Of a DNA stretch of 64,000 bases, positions 41,580 through 52,442 are shown in pieces. The position numbers were made by a program, and so were the translations under genes. A model generated the notes under the pieces. It was not told where the DNA came from. It did no database searches and worked only from the letters and a program-made list of their open reading frames with translations. The stretch is taken from contig NZ_CP015093.1 in assembly GCF_001975705.1 (NCBI RefSeq), forward strand, positions 3,100,001-3,164,000, given 5' to 3'. Source of the DNA: Salipiger abyssi. GTDB lineage: Bacteria > Pseudomonadota > Alphaproteobacteria > Rhodobacterales > Rhodobacteraceae. How positions within the stretch are numbered: the first letter of the stretch is position 1; each line of letters opens with the position of its first letter.

Positions 41580-43772
41580 TCAGGCGGCGCTCTGCGCGGT
41601 GCCGAACCGACCGTAGAAGCTCTCGCCCCGCGCCGCCATCTCGCACAGCAGCGCCGGACAGGCAAAGCGCGTGCCATGCATGTCGCTGAGCGCAGCGCAG
41701 CGTTCGGCGGCATAGGGCGTGCCCAGCATGTCGAGCCAGCTGAACGGCCCGCCCGACCAGGGCGCAAAGCCCCAGCCGAGAATGGCGCCCACATCGCCCT
41801 CGCGTATATCCTCCAGCACACCTGCCTCCAGCGCCCGCACCGCCTCCAGCGCCTGGATGAAGAGCAGCCGGTGCTGCACGTCGATGAGCTCCGGCTGCCC
41901 GGCCTCCGGCGGGTATTGTGCCGTCAGCCCCTCCCAGAGCCCCGCGCGCTTGCCCTTTTCGTCATAGGCATAGAACCCGGCGCCCGCCTTGCGGCCCAGC
42001 CGGCCTGCGTCGGCCATCTCGAAGAGCACCGCGTCGACCGCGCCGTCGGGATAGGCCTCGCCCATCGCCGCGCGGGTGGCGCGGGCGATCTTCACCCCCA
42101 GCTCGATCGAGGTCTCGTCGACCAGTTGCAGCGGCCCCAACGGCATGCCCACCAGCTTGGCGGCATTCTCGACCAGCGCGGGGGCGACGCCTTCGCCGAC
42201 CATGCGGATGCCCTCGTTGATATAGGGGATGATGCAGCGGTTGGCGTAGAAGAACCGCGCGTCGTTGACCACGATGGGCGTCTTGCGGATCTGGCGCACG
42301 AAATCCAGCGCCTTGGCCACGGCGCGCGGCCCGGTCTCGCGGCCCTTGATGATCTCGACCAGCGCCATTTTCTCGACCGGCGAAAAGAAATGGATGCCGA
42401 TATAGTCCTGCGGCCGGTCGAAGGCACGGGCGAGATCCGAGACGGGCAGGGTGGAGGTGTTGGTGGCAAAGACCGCCTCCTGCGCGATCCGCGCCCCGGC
42501 CTCGCGGGTGGCCGTGGCCTTGATCTCGGGGTCTTCGAACACCGCCTCGATCACCAGATCGCAGCCCTGAAGCTCGGCGTAATCGCCGCTGGCGGTGATG
42601 CGGCCCAGCAGCGCGGCCTTGTCCTCCGCCGTCGCCTTGCCGCGTGCGATGCCCTTGTCCATGTAGCTGGCGCTGTAGCTCTTGCCTTTCTCGGCGGCCT
42701 CGGGGCTGCGGTCGAGCAGAACCACCTCGATACCCGCCTGTGCCGCGACCAGCGCGATGCCCGCGCCCATCATGCCGGCGCCGAGAATGCCCAGCTTTTG
42801 CACCGCGCTGTCCGGCGCGTCGGGCCGGTTGGCGCCTTTCTCCAGCGCCTGCTTGCTCTGGAATAGCGTGCGGATCATCGTGCCGGAAGACGGGTTGAGC
42901 ATGACGCTGGTGAACCAGCGCGCCTCGATCTTCAGCGCCGTGTCGAAGGGCACCAGCGCGCCCTCGTAAACCGCCGAGAGCAATGCTTTTGCCGCCGGGT
43001 AGACGCCCTTTGTCTTGCCAATCACCATGGCATTGGCGCCGAGGAAGGTCATGAAGCCCTGCGCACTGTAGGGTGCGCCGCCCGGCAGTTTGTAGCCCCT
43101 GCGGTCCCAGGGTTTGACCAGATCGGCCTCGCTCGCCTCCAGCACCCAGGCGCGGGCGGCGGCGAGCGGGTCGGCGCAGACCTCGTCCACCAGCCCCGCC
43201 GCCTTGGCCTGTTTCGGTGCGCAGAGCTTGCCTTCGAGCAGGTAGGGCGCCGCGCCCATGGCGCCCAGCTTGCGGATCAGCCGGGTGGTGCCGCCGGCGC
43301 CGGGAAAGATGCCGACCTTGATCTCGGGCAGGCCGATCTTGGCCCTGGCATCGTCGGAGACAAAGATCCGGTGACAGGCCAGCGGCAGCTCCAGCCCGAT
43401 CCCCAGCGCGGTGCCGGGCAGGGCGGCGGCGATGGGCTTGCCGCCCTTGCCCTGCGCATCCATGCCGGCGCGCTCGATCTTGCGCAGCAATGTGTGGATG
43501 CGCATGACGCCATCGAAAAGCCCCTGCGCCGGGTCGTCGCCGGCGCTGCGCATCTCGGCCAGCACGTTGAGATCCATGCCCCCGGCAAAGCTGCCCGGCT
43601 TGCCGCTGGTGATCACGATGCCCCGGATATCCGCGTCCTCCAGCGCCGTGTCGATCAGCGCCCCAAGATCAAGAAGACCTTGCAGGCTCATGACATTCAT
43701 GGATTTTCCCGGGCTGTCCCAGGAGATCACCGCGACGCCGTCCGCGCCGGTTTGCAGGGTGAAATCGCTCAT
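41580..43772 (-). CDS. fadB: Fatty-acid oxidation multifunctional protein (enoyl-CoA hydratase / 3-hydroxyacyl-CoA dehydrogenase)
   Basis: 730 residues. N-terminal crotonase domain (about 1-190; oxyanion regions SFAGGMDL and PGTALGIGLELPLACH) fused to an NAD-binding 3-hydroxyacyl-CoA dehydrogenase (GILGAGMMGAGIALVAAQAG, about 330; catalytic HFFSPVEKM) and C-terminal dimerisation domains. It carries out the middle two steps of beta-oxidation. Located 91 bases downstream of the thiolase gene on the same strand, so probably cotranscribed with thiolase and GST. Confidence 0.94.
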   Translation of the reverse strand: MSDFTLQTGADGVAVISWDSPGKSMNVMSLQGLLDLGALIDTALEDADIRGIVITSGKPGSFAGGMDLNVLAEMRSAGDDPAQGLFDGVMRIHTLLRKIERAGMDAQGKGGKPIAAALPGTALGIGLELPLACHRIFVSDDARAKIGLPEIKVGIFPGAGGTTRLIRKLGAMGAAPYLLEGKLCAPKQAKAAGLVDEVCADPLAAARAWVLEASEADLVKPWDRRGYKLPGGAPYSAQGFMTFLGANAMVIGKTKGVYPAAKALLSAVYEGALVPFDTALKIEARWFTSVMLNPSSGTMIRTLFQSKQALEKGANRPDAPDSAVQKLGILGAGMMGAGIALVAAQAGIEVVLLDRSPEAAEKGKSYSASYMDKGIARGKATAEDKAALLGRITASGDYAELQGCDLVIEAVFEDPEIKATATREAGARIAQEAVFATNTSTLPVSDLARAFDRPQDYIGIHFFSPVEKMALVEIIKGRETGPRAVAKALDFVRQIRKTPIVVNDARFFYANRCIIPYINEGIRMVGEGVAPALVENAAKLVGMPLGPLQLVDETSIELGVKIARATRAAMGEAYPDGAVDAVLFEMADAGRLGRKAGAGFYAYDEKGKRAGLWEGLTAQYPPEAGQPELIDVQHRLLFIQALEAVRALEAGVLEDIREGDVGAILGWGFAPWSGGPFSWLDMLGTPYAAERCAALSDMHGTRFACPALLCEMAARGESFYGRFGTAQSAA

Positions 43773-43863
43773 GTCTCTCTCCTCCCGATGTCACGGTCGT
43801 CGCGGTGGCGACAGGCCCGCAGGGCGCGCTCCTCGGCCCGGGGGTGCGGCGGCAGTTTCGGCA

Positions 43864-45075
43864 TCACACCCTCTCGATGATCGTGGCCACGCCCATGCCC
43901 GAGGCGACGCAGAGCGTGGCGAGCCCGGTGGACTTGCCGCTGCGCTCCAGCTCGTCGAGCAGCGTGCCGAGCAGGATCGCGCCGGTGGCGCCCAGCGGGT
44001 GGCCCATGGCGATCGCGCCGCCATTGACGTTGACGCGGCTTTCCTCGACGCCAAAGGCCTGCATGAAGCGCAGCACCACCGCCGAGAATGCCTCGTTCAC
44101 CTCGAAAAGGTCGATATCGCCGATCTCCATGCCGCTCTCGCGCAGGATCCGCTCGGTCACCGGCACCGGGCCGGTGAGCATGATCGTGGGGTCGGTGCCG
44201 ATCCGGGCGCTGGCGCGGATGCGGGCGCGCGGGGTCAGGCCGTGCGCCTCGCCAAAGGTCTTGTCGCCGATCAGCAGCGCCGCCGCGCCATCGACAATGC
44301 CCGAGCTGTTGCCGGCATGGTGGATATGTGCGATCCGCTCCAGATGCGGGTATTTCATCAGCGCCACCTGATCGAAACCGGGCATCCCCTCGCCCATCTC
44401 GCGAAAGGCGGGGGTGAGCGCGCCGAGGCTCTGCATGTCGGTCTCGGGGCGCATATGCTCGTCGCGGTCGAGAATGGTCAGCCCGTTTATATCCGTCACC
44501 GGGATCACCGAGCGGGCGAAACGGCCCTCCTCCCAGGCGCGGGCGGCGCGGCGCTGGCTTTCCACCGCCAGCGCATCGGCGTCGTCGCGGGTGATGCCGT
44601 ATTCGGTGGCGATGATGTCGGCGGCGATGCCCTGCGGCACGAAATAGCTCTGCATGGCGAGGCTCGGATCGACGGCGATGGCGGCGCCGTCGCTGCCCAT
44701 GGCGACACGGCCCATCATCTCGACCCCGCCGGCAATATAGCCATGCCCGGCGCCGCCGCGGATCTGGCTGGCGGCAAGGTTCACCGCCTCCAGCCCCGAG
44801 GCGCAGAAACGGTTGATGCTGAGCCCGGGAATGCGCTCGTCGAGCTCCGAGGCCAGCACGGCGGAGCGCGCCAGACAGCCGCCCTGTTCGCCGACCTGCG
44901 TGGCGTTGCCCCAGATCACGTCCTCGACCGCATGGCCGTCGAGCCCGTTGCGCGCGGCGATGGCGTTGAGGGTCAGCGCCGAGAGCCGCAGCGCGGTCAC
45001 CTCGTGCAGCGCGCCGTCCTTGCGGCCCCGGCCACGCGGGGTGCGGAGCGCGTCGTAGATATAGACATCGCTCAT
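43864..45075 (-). CDS. fadA: Acetyl-CoA acyltransferase (thiolase, FadA-like)
   Basis: 403 residues. Active-site residues are all visible: nucleophile Cys in NRFCASGLEAVN (about 90), His in GGAIAMGHPLGATGA (about 355) and the second Cys in LCVASGMGVA (about 388). It completes beta-oxidation with the adjacent multifunctional protein. Start ATG 45075 lies four bases after the GST stop, indicating an operon. Confidence 0.94.
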   Translation of the reverse strand: MSDVYIYDALRTPRGRGRKDGALHEVTALRLSALTLNAIAARNGLDGHAVEDVIWGNATQVGEQGGCLARSAVLASELDERIPGLSINRFCASGLEAVNLAASQIRGGAGHGYIAGGVEMMGRVAMGSDGAAIAVDPSLAMQSYFVPQGIAADIIATEYGITRDDADALAVESQRRAARAWEEGRFARSVIPVTDINGLTILDRDEHMRPETDMQSLGALTPAFREMGEGMPGFDQVALMKYPHLERIAHIHHAGNSSGIVDGAAALLIGDKTFGEAHGLTPRARIRASARIGTDPTIMLTGPVPVTERILRESGMEIGDIDLFEVNEAFSAVVLRFMQAFGVEESRVNVNGGAIAMGHPLGATGAILLGTLLDELERSGKSTGLATLCVASGMGVATIIERV

Positions 45076-45078
45076 CGC

Positions 45079-45708
45079 TCAGCTCCGGGCGCGCGGCATC
45101 AGGTCATAGGGGTGTTTCCAGCCGGGCAGCGCCTGGATATGGCCCAGCCAGCGGTCGATCTCGGGCCAGTCCTCGCGGGCAAAGCCAAAGGGTTCGGGAT
45201 AGAAGAGATAGCCGCAGCAGCAGAAATCCGCGTTGGTCGGGCCGTCGCCCACGATCCAGTCGCGCCCTTCCAGATGCGCGTTCAGCACCTCGTAGGCGGC
45301 TTTCAGGCGACCCTGCGAGAAGGCGATGATCTCGGCGGAGCGTTTTTCCTCGGGCAGAAAGTTCATCAGAAAGCGCGTCATGCCGGCCTGGCTCGAAAGC
45401 TTGTGATTGTCCCAGAACATCCAGCGCATGACCTCGCGCGCCTCCTCTGGCGTGGCGCCGTCGAAAAGGCCGGTCTTTTCGCTGATATACATCTGGATCA
45501 CCCCGGACTGGGTGAGTTTCACCTCGCCATCCACCAGCACCGGGGCCTCGCCCATCTCGTTGATCTGGCCGCGGTAATCCGGGCTGCGGGTCTCGCCGTT
45601 GAAGAAATCCACCTTCACCGGCTGCCAGTCGAGCCCGGAAAGCTCCAGCGGCAGCGCGGCCTTGTAGGCATTGCCGGATTCTCCGAAGCAGTAGAGCTTG
45701 ATCGTCAT
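45079..45708 (-). CDS. Glutathione S-transferase family protein
   Basis: 209 residues. Thioredoxin-like N-terminus (IKLYCFGESGNAYKAALPLEL, then GEAPVLVDGEVKLTQSGVI with the cis-Pro and GSH-contact Ser) and an all-helical C-terminal domain (WMFWDNHKLSSQAGMTRFL). A CCC triplet (ADFCCCGYLF) is unusual. First gene of the GST-thiolase-fadB unit with a candidate MerR operator 84 bases upstream. Its role in fatty-acid oxidation is unclear. Confidence 0.9.
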   Translation of the reverse strand: MTIKLYCFGESGNAYKAALPLELSGLDWQPVKVDFFNGETRSPDYRGQINEMGEAPVLVDGEVKLTQSGVIQMYISEKTGLFDGATPEEAREVMRWMFWDNHKLSSQAGMTRFLMNFLPEEKRSAEIIAFSQGRLKAAYEVLNAHLEGRDWIVGDGPTNADFCCCGYLFYPEPFGFAREDWPEIDRWLGHIQALPGWKHPYDLMPRARS

Positions 45709-45751
45709 GTGTTAATCTCCCGGCGTTGCGTGGGTGGCACCGGAGCGGTGC

Positions 45752-45771
45752 GTATTTTGAAAGAGAAGAAG
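45752..45771 (+). repeat. Interspersed GTATTTTGAAAGAGAAGAAG-type repeat
   Basis: Member of the family seen at 31584, 45986, 50225 and 57732, followed here by GCGCAGGGCG. It lies 44 bases upstream of the GST gene. Most of 45709-46053 (345 bases) holds this repeat, the operator at 45792, an inverted copy at 45986 and nothing coding that I can support. Confidence 0.6.
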
Positions 45772-45791
45772 CGCAGGGCGCGGCGTCGATG

Positions 45792-45806
45792 GTAACGTTG
45801 CGTTAA
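45792..45806. promoter_or_regulatory. Candidate MerR-type operator upstream of GST-thiolase-fadB
   Basis: GTAACGTTGCGTTAA is an inverted repeat (TAACG-TTG-CGTTA). Its 12-base core ACGTTGCGTTAA (45795-45806) recurs exactly at 48533-48544 upstream of the MerR gene, suggesting common control. Confidence 0.55.
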
Positions 45807-45985
45807 TCCTCATCTGCTTGCATGGGAGCGCGGTACAGGCTGGCGAGCCGATGACCGCAAGAGGAGACGCGCCGCCGCCCCGCCTGCGGTCCGCCTGGCG
45901 GTCGGGCCGGGGGGCGGCGTGACATCGGGAAGAGCCGGCCGATTGCCGCCCGCGCTGCCGTTCAGGGCTCGATACGCGGCCAGCT

Positions 45986-46005
45986 CTTCTTCTCTTTGCA
46001 AATAC
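45986..46005 (-). repeat. Interspersed repeat, inverted copy
   Basis: Exact reverse complement, over 20 bases, of 57732-57751; opposite in orientation to the copy at 45752. Confidence 0.65.
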
Positions 46006-46053
46006 GCCCATTGCGGCCTCTCCTCCCGTGCGGCGGCTGTGGTCTGCACGCGC

Positions 46054-46266
46054 TCAGCGCTTGCGCGCCTCCAGCTCGGCATTGAACAGCCGCAGCCGGT
46101 GCGAGAGCAGCTCGCTGTCGGTGACGCTGTCGAAATGCTCGAAAAGAAAGGACAGCGCCTCGCCCTCGTCGAGCCCGGCCTCGGCGGAGAATTTTTTCAG
46201 CCCGCGATAGCCGTCCTCGGTCATCGCGACGGGAAAGCGGCGGGTCAGGCGGAAGCGTTTCGGCAT
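46054..46266 (-). CDS. Small conserved-looking protein of unknown function
   Basis: 70 residues, basic N-terminus (PKRFRLTRRFPVAMTEDGY) and an acidic helical middle (SAEAGLDEGEALSFLFEHFD). A strong GGAGGAGA lies upstream of its ATG, and codons show the local third-position GC bias. It lies 49 bases downstream of the acyl-CoA dehydrogenase on the same strand and may be cotranscribed. No recognised domain. Confidence 0.65.
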   Translation of the reverse strand: MPKRFRLTRRFPVAMTEDGYRGLKKFSAEAGLDEGEALSFLFEHFDSVTDSELLSHRLRLFNAELEARKR

Positions 46267-46282
46267 GTTTTACGTGTCTCCT

Positions 46283-46308
46283 CCGTAGGGTGGGCAATTC
46301 TGTCCACC
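46283..46308 (+). repeat. CCGTAGGGTGGGCA hairpin repeat, copy 2
   Basis: Same CCGTAGGGTGGGCA start as 31623; GGTGGGCA pairs with TGTCCACC (one wobble). It lies between the acyl-CoA dehydrogenase stop and the small gene start. Confidence 0.65.
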
Positions 46309-46315
46309 GTCCGCC

Positions 46316-48085
<1,770 letters not shown>

Positions 48086-48117
48086 GGGGCTCCTTCCTCG
48101 GTCCCGGCCGGCTGCGC

Positions 48118-48516
48118 TCAGCCGGCCTTTCTGTGTTGCAGCTGCTGAAGCATCTTTTCGCCCCAGACCATCTGCTCCTGCAACTCCGCGATGGCGGCGT
48201 TGAGATCGTCGCGCTGACGGATCATATCGGCCAGGCGCTGCTGTGCCACCTCATAGGTGCGCGCGATCTGCGTCTGCTGCTGGTCGCCCATGTCGTAGAG
48301 GTCGAGCAGCTGGCGGATCTCTTCGAGGCTGAAACCGAAGCGCTTGCCGCGCAGGATCAGCTTGAGGCGGGCGCGGTCGCGTCGGGTAAAGAGGCGTTTC
48401 TGGCCTTCGCGGATCGGGAACAGCAGCTCTTTCTGCTCGTAGAAGCGCAGGGTCCGAGGGGTCACCTCGAACTGGTCGCACATTTCCCGGATCGTCATTT
48501 TCTGGTCTTCGCTCAT
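48118..48516 (-). CDS. MerR-family regulator of the fatty-acid oxidation genes
   Basis: 132 residues. N-terminal winged helix [24 protein letters not shown] (about 8-31) and [20 protein letters not shown], then a dimerising coiled coil (about 80-120). It lacks metal-binding cysteines, so it is a small-ligand MerR of the LiuR-like kind, expected to sense acyl-CoAs (inference). ATG 48516 was chosen; an in-frame GTG at 48534 is possible but lies within the candidate operator. Same strand as, and upstream of, the acyl-CoA dehydrogenase. Confidence 0.88.
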   Translation of the reverse strand: MSEDQKMTIREMCDQFEVTPRTLRFYEQKELLFPIREGQKRLFTRRDRARLKLILRGKRFGFSLEEIRQLLDLYDMGDQQQTQIARTYEVAQQRLADMIRQRDDLNAAIAELQEQMVWGEKMLQQLQHRKAG

Positions 48517-48532
48517 CGGTGGTTCAGCCCTC

Positions 48533-48544
48533 ACGTTGCGTTAA
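48533..48544. promoter_or_regulatory. Candidate MerR operator, copy 2
   Basis: ACGTTGCGTTAA, identical to 45795-45806, 17 bases upstream of the ATG used for merR. Suggests autoregulation. Confidence 0.5.
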
Positions 48545-48613
48545 GATGGAGGGTGAGGTGCGCTTTCCGAAGGGCTCTGACAATGGGAAATGTCATTTAC
48601 CCGAGGTGGACGC

Positions 48614-48636
48614 TACGTCACCTTTGAATTGACGTA
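48614..48636. promoter_or_regulatory. TACGTCA-N9-TGACGTA inverted repeat upstream of merR
   Basis: TACGTCA (48614-48620) and TGACGTA (48630-48636) are perfect inverted arms with a nine-base spacer; further ACGTCACGTCG follows at 48647. This 234-base gap (48535-48768) therefore looks like a multi-site control region for merR and the dehydrogenase. Confidence 0.5.
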
Positions 48637-48768
48637 ACTTCCTTTCACGTCACGTCGAGGGAAAAGATATATTCTTTCTTGCGGATGTGAGTTTGCGCAA
48701 TGCTGAGCGGGCCGATTTCGACGATTTAGCCAAAGCGCTTCGGATTGTGGGGAGGAAGGCGAATCAAA

Positions 48769-49140
48769 TCAGTTTCCGAGCGCCTTTGCGGTTTCGTCCC
48801 GAAGCGCTTTGAGTTCGCTTATCGCCTCGTCGAGCTGGCTGCGCTGCTCGGCCAGCTCGGTGAGCTGGCGGTCGGCGATCTCAACCCAGGCGCGCATCTG
48901 TGCTTCGGTGCCGTCCTGGTCGCGGATCTCCAGCCACTGACGGATATCTTCGAGTTGCAGGCCGAATTTCCGGCCGCGCAGGATGAGCGTCATGCGGGCC
49001 ACTTCGCGCGGCCCGTAATAGCGCGCGCGGCCTTCGCGTGCCGGAGAGAGCAGCTCGATATACTCGTAATAGCGCAGGGTGCGCGGGGTGACGCCGAATT
49101 TCTCGCACATCGCCTTGAAGTTGAGGCGGGTCTCGCTCAT
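48769..49140 (-). CDS. Second MerR-family regulator
   Basis: 123 residues. DNA-binding domain FKAMCEKFGVTPRTLRYYEYIELL (about 8-31) and a coiled coil (ADRQLTELAEQRSQLDEAI). It is clearly related to the other MerR protein 250 bases away but not a recent copy. ATG 49140 has GGAGAGG before it. Divergent from two thioesterase genes across an inverted repeat, which it probably controls. Confidence 0.88.
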   Translation of the reverse strand: MSETRLNFKAMCEKFGVTPRTLRYYEYIELLSPAREGRARYYGPREVARMTLILRGRKFGLQLEDIRQWLEIRDQDGTEAQMRAWVEIADRQLTELAEQRSQLDEAISELKALRDETAKALGN

Positions 49141-49197
49141 GCGTTCCTCTCCTTGCTGTCGGGCGGAAGGTAGAGCGGCGCGCGGGGCGGAGCAATA

Positions 49198-49239
49198 CAC
49201 GCCACTGCAAGGGCGGTCCTGCTCTTGCAGTGAGGCGTG
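49198..49239. promoter_or_regulatory. Inverted repeat in the divergent merR/thioesterase promoter region
   Basis: CACGCCACTGCAAG (49198-49211) and CTTGCAGTGAGGCGTG (49224-49239) are inverted arms with one extra base. Each contains TTGCAG, a -35-like element facing outward; CATAAA at 49248-49253 is a possible -10 for the thioesterases. Candidate operator for the second MerR protein. Confidence 0.55.
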
Positions 49240-49279
49240 TGGCCACGCATAAAGGCGCGGTCACGCAGGGAGACGCGCA

Positions 49280-49705
49280 ATGAGCGCCGACAAGACCGGC
49301 ATCGCCCGGGAGTTCATGGACAGTATACCGCAGGCGCGGGCGCTGCGGCTGGAATTGCTCGAGGTGACCGACGGGGCGGCGGTCCTCCGCTTGCCATACG
49401 ATCCCGAGATCGTCGGCGACCCGGAGACCGGGGTGATCCATGGCGGCGCGGTGTCGACGCTGATGGACAGCTGCTGCGGCACCGCTGTGATCGCGCATCC
49501 GGGCAACCCGGGCGCCACCGCGACGATCAGCCTGCGTATCGATTACCTGCGCGCGGCAGCGCCGGGGCAGGCAGTCACCGCGCGGGCCGAGTGCTTCCAT
49601 GTGACGCGCTCGGTGGCTTTCGTGCGCGCCACCGCCCATGACGACGAAACCGGCTGCCCGGTGGCAATGGCCACCGGCACCTTCACGGTGGAGGCCAGGC
49701 AATGA
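49280..49705 (+). CDS. Hotdog-fold thioesterase, PaaI-like (first of pair)
   Basis: 141 residues. The PaaI-type core GVIHGGAVSTLMDSCCGTAV (about 51-70) carries the catalytic aspartate and helix; LRIDYLRAAAPGQAVTARAE forms the strand pair. It hydrolyses acyl-CoAs, probably short or aromatic. Its stop overlaps the next thioesterase start (ATGA). Divergent from a MerR regulator. Confidence 0.88.
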   Translation: MSADKTGIAREFMDSIPQARALRLELLEVTDGAAVLRLPYDPEIVGDPETGVIHGGAVSTLMDSCCGTAVIAHPGNPGATATISLRIDYLRAAAPGQAVTARAECFHVTRSVAFVRATAHDDETGCPVAMATGTFTVEARQ

Positions 49706-50211
49706 GCCGCGCGCGTCCCGAACCGATGCAGGTGGTCAAGCAGCGCCGCGACGCGGCGCTGCTCGCGCTGGCCGGCCGGGTGCCCTATATCCGGTTCCTC
49801 AATATCAGCTTCGACCGGCGCGGCGACGAGCTCACCGGCGTGCTGAATTTCGACGAAAAACTGATCGGCAACCCGCATCTGCCGGCGCTGCATGGCGGCG
49901 TGACGGCGGCGTTTCTCGAGGTGACCTCGATCATCACGCTGAGCTGGTCGGTGCTGTGGGAAGATGTCGAGACCGGCGCGCTGACGCTCGATGCGCTGGA
50001 GGCGGGCAAGCTGCCGCGCATGCCCAAGACCATCGACTTCACTGTGGATTACCTGCGCTCGGGCCTGCCGCGCGACGCCTATGCGCGCGCCCATGTGACC
50101 CGTTCGGGCCGGCGCTACGCCAGCGTGCGCGCCGAGACCTGGCAGGACAATCACGCCCGTCCCATCGCCCAGGCGCATGCGCATTTCATGATGCCGCGCA
50201 GCGAGGTCTGA
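49702..50211 (+). CDS. Hotdog-fold thioesterase, PaaI-like (second of pair)
   Basis: 169 residues. Hotdog motif LPALHGGVTAAFLEVTSIITL (about 56-76) and IDFTVDYLRSGLPRDAYARA. The acidic residue is Glu rather than the Asp of its partner. The two proteins are different enough to form a heteromeric enzyme or to have different substrates. Translationally coupled to the first by ATGA. Confidence 0.86.
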   Translation: MSRARPEPMQVVKQRRDAALLALAGRVPYIRFLNISFDRRGDELTGVLNFDEKLIGNPHLPALHGGVTAAFLEVTSIITLSWSVLWEDVETGALTLDALEAGKLPRMPKTIDFTVDYLRSGLPRDAYARAHVTRSGRRYASVRAETWQDNHARPIAQAHAHFMMPRSEV

Positions 50212-50224
50212 GCGGCGCCAGCCC

Positions 50225-50245
50225 CTTCATCTTTCGACAAATACT
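50225..50245 (-). repeat. Interspersed repeat, variant inverted copy
   Basis: CTTCATCTTTCGACAAATAC, related to the copies at 31584 and 57732, followed by a GGCCGGAGGCCGG palindrome. It lies between the thioesterase stop and the MATE gene. Confidence 0.5.
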
Positions 50246-50296
50246 CCCCGGCCGGAGGCCGGATCCCGCCGGTTCAGAAACAAAGCGCTCTCCGCC

Positions 50297-51630
50297 ATGT
50301 CCCAGACCGCATCGCAGATTTCGCATGGCCGCGTGCTGAAGATCGCGCTGCCGATCCTGCTCTCCAATGTCACCATCCCGATCCTCGGCGCGGTGGATAC
50401 CGGCGTCGTGGGCCAGATCCCGCAGCCCGAGCCCATCGCCGCCGTGGGGATCGGGGCCATCGTGCTGACGGCGATCTACTGGGTCTTCGGCTTCCTGCGC
50501 ATGGGCACCGTCGGGCTTGCCGCGCAGGCCGCCGGGATGGGCGATCGTGCCGAGGTCTCGGCGCTGCTCACCCGGGCGTTGGCCATCGGGCTGGCAGGCG
50601 GTCTGGCGCTCATCGCGCTGCAATGGGCGATCTTCGCGGTGGCCTTCGCGGTCTCGCCGGCCTCCGCCGAGGTCGAGGCGCTGGCACGCGGCTATATGCG
50701 GATCCGCATCTGGTCGGCGCCGGCGGCCATCGCGATCTATGGCGTCACCGGCTGGCTCATCGCGCAGGAGCGCACCCGCGGGGTCTTTGTGCTCCAGCTC
50801 TGGATGAACGCGATCAACGTGGCGCTCGATCTGCTTTTCGTGCTGGGGCTCGGCTGGGCGTCGAGGGCGTGGCGCTGGCCACCTTCCTCGCCGAGTGGTC
50901 GGGGTTCGCCATGGGGCTCTGGCTCTGCCGCGCGGCGCTGCGCGATCCGGCGGCGCGCGCCTGGGCGCGGGTCTTCGACCGGGCGCGGCTGCGGCGCATG
51001 GCGGTGGTCAATGGCGATATCCTGATCCGCTCGCTGCTGCTCGAGTCGATCTTCGTCTCCTTCATGCTGATCGGCGGTCGCTTTGGCGATGTGACGCTGG
51101 CGGCCAATCAGGTGCTGTTCCAGTTCCTGATGATCACCGGCTACGCGCTGGACGGCTTCGCCTTTGCCGCCGAGGCGCTGGTGGGGCGGGCCTTTGGCGC
51201 CGGCCAGCTGGCGGAGCTGCGGCGCGGCGCGCTGCTCACCAGCCTCTGGGCGGGGCTGGTGGCGGCGGTGATGGCGCTGGCCTTTTGGCTGGGCGGGCCC
51301 GCAATCGTCGATCTCATGGCGACCGATGAGGGCGTGCGGGCCGAGGCGCGGGTCTATCTGCCATGGATGGTGCTGACGCCGCTCACTCAGCTGGCGCTGG
51401 TGATGTTCGACGGCATCTTCATCGGTGCCACCCGCTCGCGCGACATGCGCAATATGATGATCCTGGCGGCGGCATTCTATTACGCGGTGCTGGCGCTGCT
51501 GATCGGTCCGCTGGGCAATCACGGGCTGTGGCTGGCAATGCAGGTATCGTTTCTGGCGCGCGGCCTTACCCTGGCGCTGCGCTACCCGGCGCTGGAGCGC
51601 GCGATCGGCACCGGCATGCCGAGCGCCTGA
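50297..51630 (+). pseudogene. MATE-family multidrug/Na+ exporter (DinF-like), frameshifted
   Basis: About 445 codons encoding a 12-helix MATE transporter. The first frame reads through LKIALPILLSNVTIPILGAVDT to FVLGLGW; the second continues VEGVALATFLAEWSGFAMGL to the C-terminus. The junction is the GGG at 50856-50858: restoring one G gives the expected GWGVEGVAL. Left as is, translation ends at 51025, losing the second half. Both halves are well conserved, so the change is recent or a sequence error. The start ATG follows an intergenic repeat. Confidence 0.88.
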
Positions 51631-51654
51631 CGCCTGCCGGCGCTCTGCTGCCGT

Positions 51655-52347
51655 TCAGCGGAACCTGTCGGCGAGCTTTTGCAGGGCCGAGCGCGTATCG
51701 GGCTCGGGCTCCGGTGCCGGCGCGTCAGCCGGGGCAGGGCGCGCGGATTTCTCCGGCGTCGCGGATGTCGACGAGCGCGCCGGCGCCACGCGCCGCGCCA
51801 CTGCGTTCTGAAAGCCGTTCTGATCGCCGCCCGCCAGCGCCGGGGCGCCGTCCGAGAGCCCGCGCAGCAGATCGTCGAGCCACTCCGCATCCGCCTTGGC
51901 GAAATCGTGCAGCACATAGGGCGCCACCAGATCCTTGCGCCCGGGATGCCCGATGCCCAGCCGCACCCGCCGATAGGCCTCGCCGATATGCTGGTGGATC
52001 GAGCGCAGCCCGTTATGGCCCGCGTGCCCGCCGCCCAGCTTCACCCGGCATTTGCCCGGCGCCAGATCCAGCTCGTCATGGAACACGGTCACATCGCCCG
52101 GCTCCAGCTTGAAAAAGCGCATCGCCTCGCCCACTGCCTGGCCGGAGAGATTCATGAAGGTGCCGGGCTTCAGCAGCAGCACCTTGTCGGAGCCCAGCCG
52201 CCCCTCGCTCACCTCGCCCTGAAAGCGCGCGCGCCAGGGGCCGAAACCGTGATCTTCCGCGATCCGGTCCACGGCCATGAAACCGATATTGTGGCGGTTG
52301 CCGGCATATTTGCCGCCGGGATTGCCCAGGCCCACGAAAATCTGCAC
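51655..52347 (-). CDS. pth: Peptidyl-tRNA hydrolase
   Basis: 230 residues. Recycles tRNA from drop-off peptidyl-tRNAs. The catalytic signature is near the start ([22 protein letters not shown], catalytic His), followed by [43 protein letters not shown]. The start is GTG 52347 with GGAG upstream; no closer ATG fits. A 45-residue Ala/Pro-rich C-terminal extension exceeds the E. coli enzyme. It lies downstream of the L25 gene on the same strand, the usual alphaproteobacterial pairing. Confidence 0.95.
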   Translation of the reverse strand: MQIFVGLGNPGGKYAGNRHNIGFMAVDRIAEDHGFGPWRARFQGEVSEGRLGSDKVLLLKPGTFMNLSGQAVGEAMRFFKLEPGDVTVFHDELDLAPGKCRVKLGGGHAGHNGLRSIHQHIGEAYRRVRLGIGHPGRKDLVAPYVLHDFAKADAEWLDDLLRGLSDGAPALAGGDQNGFQNAVARRVAPARSSTSATPEKSARPAPADAPAPEPEPDTRSALQKLADRFR

Positions 52348-52442
52348 CGCGTTTCTCCGAGTTGCGCCGTCCTGTGCCCTAGATAGGGCGGGGAGGCGCG
52401 GTTTCACAACCCGTCCCGCGCCGCCTGCCGTCCTGCAAATGC

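Noticed and set aside
45709..46053. Small minus-strand open frames in the GST upstream gap
   Set aside because: They consist of translated repeats and have no start signals; the region is better explained by operator and repeats.
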